A stretch of 64,000 nucleotides of DNA from Gnetum montanum. Its lineage: Eukaryota; Streptophyta; Gnetopsida; Gnetales; Gnetaceae. The notes below the pieces were generated by a model, which searched no databases, was not told the origin of the DNA, and saw only the letters and a list, made by a program, of their open reading frames with translations. Positions 55,611 to 64,000 of this stretch are shown piece by piece (the stretch's first letter is position 1; the number at the start of each line of letters is the position of its first letter). The stretch covers positions 1,329,002 to 1,393,001 of the forward strand of contig MNCI01010116.1 of assembly GCA_015680685.1 (NCBI GenBank). The letters run 5' to 3'. A program made the position numbers and the translations under genes.

Positions 55611-55757
55611 AGGTGTTAGCCTAGTGGTACGACACTTGATTTGGGATCTTTAGGTTATGGGTTCAATTTCAATTGATAATGTTGAGTTCTATAAAGTTCT
55701 AATTGGGCTATATATCTTGGGGTGTACCTATATTTCACTTATTTCAGGTTCCAACAC
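55610..55757 (+). mobile_element. SINE copy 2, tRNA-derived
   Basis: Begins GAGGTGTTAGCCTAGTGG (A box TTAGCCTAGTGG), has ATGGGTTCAATTTC (B box) about 32 nt further, as in a tRNA, then a body TATATATCTTGGGGTGTACC and end GGTTCCAACA. About 150 bp. Best-preserved copy of the group. A short inverted piece of the head follows at 55762-55785. Confidence 0.82.
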
Positions 55758-55959
55758 CCCCTTACTAGGCTAACATCTCATTGTTAGAGGATACATATAG
55801 TCATCTAGTTCTAGTTACAACATTCCTTCCCCTACCCCACATATGATTCCAATATATTGATCTAACACTAACATTGTGTTTTATTTAAGTTCTACAAAAA
55901 TATTATGTTGGCTATATGTTTTGTGATACATATAGTTATATAGTTTTAATTCTAACAAT

Positions 55960-56100
55960 GAGGTGTTAGCCTAGTGGTAAGACTCTTGATTTGAAAACTC
56001 TAAGTCATGGATTCAATCTTGGTGGGCAATGTTGAGTTATAAAGTTCTGTGTGGACTATATATCTTATGCCTATGTTTCAAGTATTTTGAGTTTCAACAC
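55960..56100 (+). mobile_element. SINE copy 3
   Basis: Head GAGGTGTTAGCCTAGTGG, B box GATTCAATCTTGG, body GGACTATATATCTTATGCC and end GAGTTTCAACA. The same TTCTAACAATGAG phrase precedes this copy and copy 4. Confidence 0.82.
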
Positions 56101-56147
56101 CATCCCATTCCTCCTCTCCCTCTCTATATGATTTTCAATCTAACAAT

Positions 56148-56273
56148 GAGATGTTAGCTTAGTGGTAAAACTCTTGATTTGAAAGCTTCAAGTCATGGGT
56201 TCACTTATGGTGGCTAATGGTAAGTTATATATATTGGGTATACCTATATTGTAATTATTTTAGGGTTCTAACA
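56148..56273 (+). mobile_element. SINE copy 4
   Basis: Head GAGATGTTAGCTTAGTGG, B box GGGTTCACTTATGG, shortened body with TATATATTGGGTATACCTAT and end GGTTCTAACAA. Confidence 0.8.
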
Positions 56274-56529
56274 ATTATTTTTGGTATACCTAGATTTGAA
56301 AGCTTCAATTTTCTTATGAAATAAAATTTCATTTCTATAACAACTTTCTACATTTAATATATTCATCAATATTAAAGAACTTAGCTTTTTATTAATGTTG
56401 TTTTCATTTTTTTCAAGCAATAGACATAGGAGAATCCCTTCATCATAGTAGGATAGATGTGACTTACTAAACAAAATTATTCAACCACATGAGTACTTCA
56501 TTCCTACCATGGTTGGAAGAAAAGGCAAT
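56274..56529. other. AT-rich intervening sequence
   Basis: Between SINE copies. An open stretch on the minus strand (56474-56268) has no recognisable content. Confidence 0.4.
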
Positions 56530-56597
56530 AATTGAATCCACGACCTCCCCACTAAGAGGTAAGTGTCTTCACTATTACACTATACCCCTAGGTGCAT
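56530..56597 (-). mobile_element. Second type of tRNA-like SINE fragment
   Basis: The minus strand reads GGGTATAGTGTAATAGTG, ACCTCTTAGTGGGGAGGTCG and TGGATTCAATTATT: an A-box-like and a B-box-like element at tRNA spacing. Its sequence differs from copies 1-5. Confidence 0.6.
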
Positions 56598-56737
56598 TAT
56601 TTTAAAATTTTAGTTAATAACCTAATGCACCATTATCTATTCCTCTTTGCTTGTATATGATAGGTTGAAAATAGCTCTTACTTATGATATGATGTGATTT
56701 TCAATATTATTTAGTTAATAACAAGTTATATATAAAT

Positions 56738-56792
56738 GAGGTGTTAGCCTAGTGGAAAAACTCTTGATTTGATAATTCTAGGTTAGGGGTTC
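56738..56792 (+). mobile_element. SINE copy 5, interrupted by element E
   Basis: GAGGTGTTAGCCTAGTGG through AGGTTAGGGGTTC, where the sequence breaks inside the B box at the start of element E. The remainder should follow the right end of E, outside the window. Confidence 0.78.
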
Positions 56793-57694
56793 TGATGAGT
56801 GGTGGAGCAATCCAACATCCAACCATACAAGTCATAGGTGTTCATGTGCGACCAAATCATAATCCATAGAAGAGGCAATGCAGTTATGTTAGCAATTGTT
56901 TTAAGTTCAAGACCATTGTCTTCCCATGTGGAATGAGTGAACTCTATGGGTACGGTTTAGCTCACAGTGAGGTATATGATAATTAATGTTGTTGGGCCAT
57001 TGCTACTCCAAGTAAACATAATGAAATGGAAATAGTTTCTAAGTCTAAGTAAAACAGTAAAAAAATCTATTATATCCTATGGCAATGGATATCCGTTCCT
57101 AATTTTCCTTACATGTCTTGGGCTTGTGTCACCATTATTGGGATTACCAAGTACTTTTCTATTGGACAAACCAAGCAATAATACTACTAGGTTACCAAAT
57201 GATCACAATTTATGCTTAAAATCAATTGTATCCATTCTGCATACTAACAACAATAAAAGTAAAGTGCATGGAATAGTAAAATATTAACTAGGAAAGCAAT
57301 AATCAATTATCTAAGTAAAAATGATAAAAATTATTCTAAGTAAAGTAGTAAATTAGGAGAATGCTACAATAGTATGAAATGGCTTGATCTTTATTATCGG
57401 TCACACTTATGCCCATGTATAAGATGTTTGAATAAAGACTTTGTTCACTAAGTCACACTACACTGCAGGCATTCACACTTCTAAGCACTTAAGACTAAAT
57501 TCATGAAAGCAAATTGAAAGAGTTTTGTTACTATGGAATGAAACTTATTGCAATTTTTTGTGCCTAAGTGTTTTATTTATAAGCTATCACATATCCCATG
57601 ATATCGCATATACGATGATGTAGCTTGTGCTATAGTATCGTAGCTACGATATCAGATATACAATATCGTAGCCAAAGAAAAATTAACTTTATCA
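56793..57694 (-). repeat. Element E 3' LTR
   Basis: Plus-strand edges TGATGAGTGGTGGAGC and AACTTTATCA. TATA box on the minus strand at 57574-57581. U3 (57595-57672) has GATATCGCATATACGATG and GTAGCTACGATATCAGATAT, a divergent and smaller palindrome cluster. Only one LTR is in the window. Confidence 0.85.
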
Positions 57695-57727
57695 TACCCC
57701 CCACAACTAGCTAGAAACTCATCCTTG
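57695..57727 (-). promoter_or_regulatory. Element E 3' polypurine tract
   Basis: The minus strand reads CTCAAGGATGAGTTTCTAGC then GTTGTGGGGGGTA before the LTR, a recognisable variant of the block in B and C. Confidence 0.83.
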
Positions 57728-57879
57728 AGCTAAAATAAAATGAGGATAGAGTCCTTACAAAATTGAAAGGTAGATTTACATGACTCACTAACTATATACA
57801 TGACACTAAATGTCATAATGGTGTTTTACAAAAATTGACACAAGTTATGACCAGATAAACTAAAACAAAATAACAAAAC

Positions 57880-60651
57880 TTGACGAAGCTTGATGTAGCC
57901 TATGTAGTGCCTAGTGGTGGTGGCTTCTCCATTGGTTGCTTTCCTTTATCATCAAGCTTCTAAAACTTGTATCTATTAAGCAATGCTTGAAACTTCTCTT
58001 CTTTCGTTCTGGGATCATGTATTGTCCATGCTTGTTGTGTAATGTGTGATGGAGCTGGTACATCCCATGGACATGGAAACTGTGGAAACATTTGATTGGC
58101 TTTTAACATACCATGCTACAAACTACCTTATCTCTTCTTCAAATGCCCTGGCCATCTTACATAACTCCTGATAATCATACACCCTTCGATCCAGGTTCAC
58201 TACAACATCTTTCTGCCCTTGGTAGCCAACCTTCACTATTTCTAATTCAGAGTTTACTACATGAAGCTTCTACAAAGCATCTTTTTGATCTACAAACTTC
58301 TTTTTGTACAATGCATATGTGACTACTACTTGTTGTTCAAGCTTATTTATAGGCCTACCTGCTATCAACAATATCAAGTTAGCATAACGAAGGTTAGCTA
58401 GCCCCATGTATTCTTTCAAATCTTCTATCTAGAGGTGTTTATTTTTCATCTTTGCTTGGTGGACATGAGCATAGCTATCCAAGATGGATTTCCAGTCTAG
58501 ATTCTATGTTGATATGGCATTGATCTAGGATTTTTCCTTCTAGATTTCCTTCTCATTGATTTGTTTATACATGCCCACATAACATGGAAGTGTTCTTTGA
58601 GCCTCTCATGCTTCGTTTCTTCATTCTACCACACACTTATCTCAATAGTTGATTTTTGTCTGATTGCGTGCACCTCTTCCATTGAAAGGGTTCTATTTTC
58701 TCTTGCTAAGCATTTCATATCTTGGTTGACTCTCATCAGTTTTTCTCTCAACTAATGGATGTGTTTCTCAAGGATGCTTTTCTGCTTCTCTACATTAGTC
58801 AACTTGGTGTTATCTGTAGCAAGTTGTGTATTTTCTTCTGGTACTACAATGAGTGCCTTAGCATGTGCATACATCTGTGCTTCTGCTACCAAGGCATTCC
58901 ACACTACTTTTTCCTTCTCATTCTCCATTTGCCTATTTTTCTCCATTAGGTGATTATTCTATTCTATTCTAAACTACTTGAGCTAGTCAAGCACAACATA
59001 TTGTGTAGGATCTCGACATTTAGCCCTCAGGGTTGCAAGCTCTTCTTGTAGCTTCCAAATTTCATTTTCTACATGATTTGCCCTAGTTTCTACCATGACT
59101 AGCTTACCCTTGGTTACTATTAGCTCTAACTGCACTATAGTGACACCACTTGGGATGTTCAAAAGACTTGTCATGAGTTGCCCAATCTACAGTAGTCAAT
59201 CCAATACATCTGCATGATCAACAAGTGTCATCAAGGTACCAACTAGCATTTGAGCATCCCTAGCTTCAATTACATCTATTGTTGGCATAATAGGTACATT
59301 AAAGGATTCTTTGATGTGATCCATGATCATTTCTGCTGCACTAGCTACATCCTGGTGCTGCATAACCATAATTGTGGCTCCTTCTTCAATTTCAAGCACC
59401 ACTTGGAATGATGCAATGTTCCCAGAAATCTATTGTAACCATTGGACCTCTCCTCCTAACTGCAAAGATATTTTTCTACTAACAATATCTATGGAAACAA
59501 TTGGATGAATGGCACTATCAATGACTTTGTACAAATTGGCCTCCTCTTAGATTTCACAACTGATGGTCTCTACAATTTATTGCAAATAACTCATTAATGG
59601 CCTATAATCTTGTGACGATGGTGGTACAACATGTTGTTGTTATTGTTCTTAACACTATTGTTGCTAACCACTGGGTCCCACTTATTATTATTATACAGTC
59701 ATTTGTGTGGCTTCCCTAGCATTTTTTTGTTCCTCCATATAATCTTTCTTTGGTGGTGTTGCCTTAAGCATCTCAACATAGGAAGTGTTTTGAGCCTTCC
59801 TAAGGACATCATTGGTGTAACCTAGGATTCTAGCATGTTTGCAAAGCCTCCTAATGATGCAAGGAAATGGAAGTGTTAGCTTCCCTACCTTCTTTTCCTC
59901 AAATTACCTTTGGATCTCCATGAAGTAGAGTTGTGCTTTTTCATTAGGATCTCAATTCCTCTGGCCACATACATGGATAGTCTATTTAATATTTTTATGA
60001 AAAATAGGTGATATGTGCTAATTTTAAAATAAATTCTCTCTTCAAGAGTTAACTCATTATACTCCTTTTCTTCTTTGCCATATGTCCTTCACAACCACAA
60101 TTTTCTAGTGTTTGTATCTAATTTGGTGGATAGATGTGCTACTCTTGCCCCTTCATTAGGCACGTTAAGGGCTTTAGCTATTACCTTAACTAAATAGGAA
60201 ATTGAGACTCCCTCAATATTAACTATGGCATCTTCCCCTTTGCTATGCTAGAATTGATAGGTCTTTCCCAAATACCATTCTCCACTTTTTAAAAACATGG
60301 GTCATAATGATGACACTTGGAGTTGCATCCTCACCTCTTCTAGAAGAAATTCTATGAATGGACCAAAGTATAGCTCCATGATTATTGTAGTCAGGATCAG
60401 TTTTTCTTGGATGGCTTGGAGGCAATCTGGTGACAACATGAGATGTTGTCCTTATGCTTACAATTCTTCTACCTCCCCCTAGGCTAAATGTCTTGTAGGA
60501 GGAATTTCCTGATGAATGCTAAAAGATTGAGCTTCCTGATCTACATGTTTTGCTTATGGATCTTGTTCTTCTATTCAACCTCTTCCATGGCCTTTGGTCT
60601 TTTGCTTGCTAGCTATGAGGGTCCTCATGTTGCTCCTCTCTTCGGGGTCAT
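57880..60651 (-). pseudogene. Element E extra ORF: transposon domain plus long coiled coil
   Basis: It starts M-T-P-K-R-G at 60651, near the B start (MAPKHG). Blocks in order, across frameshifts: KHVDQEAQSFSIHQE, LYFGPFIEFLLEEV, SGEWYLGKTYQF, DAIVNIEGVSISYLVKVIAK, ALNVPNEGARVAHLSTKLDT, EYNELTLEERIYFKI. Then come coiled-coil stretches: TSLLNIPSGVTIVQLELIVT with ENEIWKLQEELATLRAKC (59174-58983), and MENEKEKVVWNALVAEAQMY with EKQKSILEKHIH (58946-58752). The tail has GKQPMEKPPPLGTT. It is the longest copy, about 900 residues of decayed frame. Not homologous in any way I can see to retroviral envelope proteins. Confidence 0.8.
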
Positions 60652-60659
60652 CTACAATC

Positions 60660-62837
60660 ATCAAAGATTTAAGAATTATTAAAATGTTTTCTTTGATTTT
60701 TATAACTCCTTTCCTTTCTCATGCCTTTAATTAGATCAAATTCTCAGCTTATTATGCTTGCAGAGTTACAAAAATTTTCAAAAAGAAACCCCATAGGTGT
60801 TAATTTCCTTATACCCCTTCACAATTATCCATTTTTCTCTTATTTATGGCTCATAACAGTTGGTATGGTTTATTAAGAGGATTATTTAAGTATTTGTGGC
60901 TTTCTTTTTATTAAAAATTCTCATTTTTCCTTTCATACTCACCCTTAGAGTACCTTTTGGGCATTAGAAAATTCTAACTATGATTTTTGCAATATCATGC
61001 TAAGCACAACCCCACAACTAAGTTGAGAGCTCTATGATCAACAAGGTTCAAGAATCATGGAAATCAAAGCTCCAAGTGTGGAGTTATGATGGTTTAAAGT
61101 TGGGAGGTCAAAGCCCTTAGTTTGGAAGAAAAAATGGCAAAAACTTTCTTCTCTTCAAAAGCTACTAATGAAACTTTTTTCCAAGTCCTTGCAATATTTA
61201 TACTTTTTATGCACTAAAATATTGGAGATCTGATATTGCAGGGGATCTGATATCAGATTTGATGATATCAAAGGTGAAATTTGCAAATTTTTCATTAACT
61301 TCTCATGAACAAAAATGAGTCATTTTAAATAACTGAAAGATATAAAACACATTTAGAGGATCTTGGATTAGGAGTGATGCATGTTTTTTGAGAATTTATC
61401 ATAGAAAGTGCATAAAGAAGGAATCTTGGGTGATGAAAGTTCATTAAGTATTAATAATATGGATGAGATGGATAATGAATTTATGTTGCTGGAATGAATG
61501 TATTGAATGTTAAGGGAATTTTTTATTGACATTTATTATTATTGGAAGGCTCAAGATGATGTGGAATTGCTTGCTAGGCATAAGATACAATAGTTATACA
61601 AGTGGATCCTCCCCAAAGTAGGCTCTGGCCCTTAGTGCTCTTGTATAATCATGCCCAAAAGTGTTCTTAGGGACTTAAGAATTTGAATGTAATGCATACC
61701 TATTTAGAAAAAAACACATGTTAGTACCAGCAAATTGGGAAAATATCACCATGTTACACAAAACCTTATAATTATTCACACAGTGAGATGAATGTGAGGT
61801 GTCTTACCATAGGCATAATGAATTCTTGTGTTTTATTAGTGGTTGAAGTAATCATTAGCCTTTCTATCCAAGATTCAAACCAAGTCTAAACCACATTCTA
61901 GAGACATAGAATTATTTCATCTCTTGGAGTTACAACCATTAGACTACCACTATTGCAGGGAGTATTACCACTTGGCATATTGTCCAAGGGGGGAGTTTAT
62001 TCATTGCACTTTTTATTTCTTTTTGATTCCTGAGAAGCCACCTACCTTCAAGCATGGATAACATGTCTTTTTAGTGGGACCCCTTGAAATTGATTCTATG
62101 AATAAGCTTTATTTTTCTCTATGTCAACCTTACCAAAGGACTACCTTCAGGCATGGATAACATGCCTTTCTAATTACATGGTAAGACAACATTTATTTTA
62201 CTCTTACTTCCATTTTTTGTTAGATCTACAAGGATATAATACAACATAAGCAACAGGATAGAACTCACAACAGTTGTCCAAGAGAATCCACAAATCCCCT
62301 TGATGTCACACCCTTGACATTCCCACTTGGTTCTTCACTTTTCAGTCTAGGCATAATGATCGCAAGTTTATTCTTAGTTTGATGATGGAAAGAATATCAT
62401 TATCATAGTAAGAGCCTCTTATTAATGAAATGGATAGATGGATGGATGTTGTGGCCTCACTATACAAATAATCAATTCCTTATGACTTGATAACATAGAG
62501 AAATCTTCACTTCACTAGACTACATCTTGCCTTATTCTTGGTGTGTTTTATTAACAATCAAAAATATGTAGAAAGAAAATGAAAATAAAGTATGAAAAGG
62601 ATGAAAGAAATAGTAAAAATGGAAAAAGATGTAAAGAATAAAAAATGTTAAAAGAATGAAAAGTCATCAAAGAATGGAAAATGTGAAAGAATTAAGAAAT
62701 TATTAAGAAATGGAAAAGTATAAAAGAATTTAAAATGTATTAAGAAATATGAAATTGTATATCAAGAAATTAGAAATTAAAAATAATTGTAAGACAAAAA
62801 ATTAAAAAACACTTATTAATTCCTGAATCAAGATAAG
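60660..62837 (-). other. Element E spacer
   Basis: Non-coding. It contains two copies of CCTTCAAGCATGGATAACATG (62050 and 62146 regions) followed by TCTTT or CCTTT, a motif also in the spacers of B and F. The region near 62560-62810 is a purine-rich, repetitive AAAATG/AAGAA stretch. Confidence 0.65.
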
Positions 62838-62850
62838 GCATCTCCCCCAT
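62838..62850 (-). promoter_or_regulatory. Element E internal polypurine tract
   Basis: The minus strand reads TTCAGTCATGGGGGAGATGC, the counterpart of the internal tracts of A and C. Confidence 0.7.
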
Positions 62851-63248
62851 GACTGAACTCATGGGCAAGTGTTCGAAAAATGCACCCTAGTTTCCTTGGA
62901 TCATATACTTAAGGTTTGTTACTTACCATCCATAGTGATTTAGTTTTTCTATTAATCCCATATAATTGTGGTGGTAATTGCATTTTTATCATCTACGTCC
63001 TTAATTCCTCTTTCTCTTGGTGTATGATTATGTTTTAGTATTTTCATTTGTAAGTTCTTAGTTTGAATCATTTTCTTAGAATGGGAATTAATAAATGGTT
63101 CAGATTGTTCCATGCATGTTTTGGACAATTGAAAGTTCTCAGTTGCTAGCCATCAAGTGTCTTTTGGTTTAGTGGCCCCTACTCTCTCTTATGTACACAC
63201 TTGTTTTTCATGCTTATTGTGGACTAGTGTAATGACTATGTTGACATT
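62851..63248 (-). other. Unassigned stretch between protease and internal polypurine tract in E
   Basis: No pol-like frame is visible on the minus strand, where RT would begin in an autonomous element. It marks the deleted pol region. Confidence 0.55.
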
Positions 63249-63740
63249 CTAGAAGGTTGGTCCATAATTACACCCATCTTTATCAGTACTAATGCATAGA
63301 ATCTTTTGTGAATGTATGGCTCCATGCTTATCTTTCTTAAAGATGTCAATAGACAAGTCTCTCATGTTTAACTTAGCATCCACTATGCTAAGCCATGTCC
63401 TCCTCATTATGATTAGAAATTCCTTGTCATTATTCTTCATGGAAATCATCAAAAAGTCTATTGGATAATACCATCCATTTTTAATCATCACTACATCTTC
63501 TATCTATCCCACAGGAATGGTGACAAATTGATCTACAAGCTCTAACTAGATGTTGTACTTCTTTAAGGTCGATAGGTTCCATGCTTTGTATGTTTCTAGA
63601 AAAATCAAGTTAACTCTGGAACCCAAATCTAGTAAAGCCTTGCATGGTAGATTTCTAGGTACTTATAAATAAATTAAAGGAACTCTTGGATCCATTATTT
63701 TTCTAGGAAGTGTTCTTGCCTTGATCGAATTTGATATTAT
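63249..63740 (-). pseudogene. pro: Element E aspartic protease
   Basis: The minus strand reads PRKIMDPRVPLIYL, CKALLDLGSRVNLIF around the active site, ETYKAWNLSTLKKYNI, LELVDQFVTIPVG, WYYPIDFLMISMKNNDKEFL and IIMRRTWLSIVDAKLNMRDL. The catalytic D-S-G is D-L-G here and the later G-R-P-W is R-R-T-W, so it is inactive. Homologous along its length to the proteases of C and A. Confidence 0.87.
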
Positions 63741-63779
63741 CTCTATTACCATGATAGTTTACATGTTCGTATGTGACAA

Positions 63780-64000
63780 TAATGGAAGCTTGTCATTTCT
63801 AGGAGGATCTTCCATAGAAGAATCTTGTTTCAATGAGGTTCCAACTCTACCAACTTTTTTTGGACTTTCCTAAAGAAAGGATGTTTCTTTGATTGGGCCT
63901 GAGTGTTGCTGGTAAGATCCTCTATCTGTATATTCATTGCCCTTATAGCTTTTCTCTACTATGGTTGTGATGGTAATTCCCCTTGCATAGTGGGTGGTAG
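63780..64000 (-). pseudogene. gag: Element E gag, C-terminal tail (partial, cut by window edge)
   Basis: The minus strand reads PTMQGELPSQP, two stops, AIRAMNIQIEDLTSNTQAQS and KKHPFFRKVQKK. It matches the gag tail of C (PTPTMQGELPTQLQQ, AMRAINIQ, RRPFFR). The rest of gag lies beyond 64000. Confidence 0.82.

Larger units (their letters stand above)
56793..64000 (-). mobile_element. Element E: non-autonomous Athila-like element, runs off the right edge
   Basis: The 3' LTR is at 56793-57694; in element order, from right to left, the window shows the gag tail (64000-63780), protease (63740-63249), a short unassigned stretch, the internal polypurine tract (62850-62838), the spacer, the extra ORF (60651-57880) and the 3' polypurine tract. 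No RT, RNase H or integrase lies between protease and spacer. The left target duplication would be GGTTC (56788-56792). The 5' LTR is beyond 64000. Confidence 0.9.

Noticed and set aside
55610-55680. Functional tRNA gene
   Set aside because: A and B boxes are present, but no acceptor stem closes and the sequence recurs with a non-tRNA tail and TTCCAACA end, which is SINE structure.

Overview
The window is a block of nested, decayed transposable elements from a large plant genome. I see no convincing intact host gene. The plant assignment rests on Ty3/gypsy elements of the plant-specific Athila and Tat lineages (Athila-type FMDD reverse transcriptase; Tat-type dual RNase H), plant-type LINE remnants and tRNA-derived SINEs. 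The AT-rich sequence, the strong decay and the absence of genes over 64 kb suggest a very large genome such as a gymnosperm, but I cannot prove the species.

Layout. 1-3296: a 94-bp tandem duplication, a LINE reverse-transcriptase remnant on the minus strand, a tRNA-like SINE, and the start of an RTE-type LINE C-terminus. 3297-24320: element A, an Athila-like retrotransposon on the plus strand with both LTRs and a perfect 5-bp target duplication (ATCAA). It sits inside the RTE-like LINE, which resumes at 24321. A is split by element B (5584-12193, minus strand, own LTRs and near-perfect target duplication) and by an unrelated solo LTR (18025-19332, duplication CTCTT). 24604-28780: element F, a rearranged minus-strand Athila-like fragment that keeps an LTR piece, the extra ORF and the spacer. 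28790-32208: an unrecognised multi-exon minus-strand gene or pseudogene with canonical introns. 32250-35450: a tandem array of roughly 200-bp units, each with a strong inverted repeat. 35907-42180: element G, a Tat-like pol (RT, RNase H, second RNase H, integrase) on the plus strand with 43-bp tandem repeats downstream. 42230-51274: element D (minus, 5' LTR and gag N-terminus), split by element C (42539-49664, minus, both LTRs, target duplication TCATT). 51275-55200: LINE RT and ORF1 remnants. 55490-56792: a cluster of tRNA-derived SINE copies. 56793 to the right edge: element E (minus), inserted in a SINE B-box and running off the window.

How the parts relate. A, B, C, D, E and F belong to one broad Athila-like group. 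They share LTR ends (TGATGAG...CTCATCA), a tRNA-Asp-like primer site, a TATTTATA/TATAAATA promoter box, a gag with a C-x2-C-x3-H zinc knuckle, a polypurine tract both at the end of the gag/pol region and again before the 3' LTR, and a long spacer. A, B, E and F also carry an extra ORF in the env-like position, with an N-terminal domain resembling the 'putative plant transposon protein' domain, followed (clearly in A and E, shortened in B) by coiled coil. Only A still has RT/RNase H/integrase. B, C and E go from gag or protease directly to the spacer, so they look like a non-autonomous derivative family that would depend on an A-like partner. In G, nearly all in-frame stops can be explained by a single C-to-T or G-to-A change; A and C show the same tendency, as expected for methylated plant transposons.
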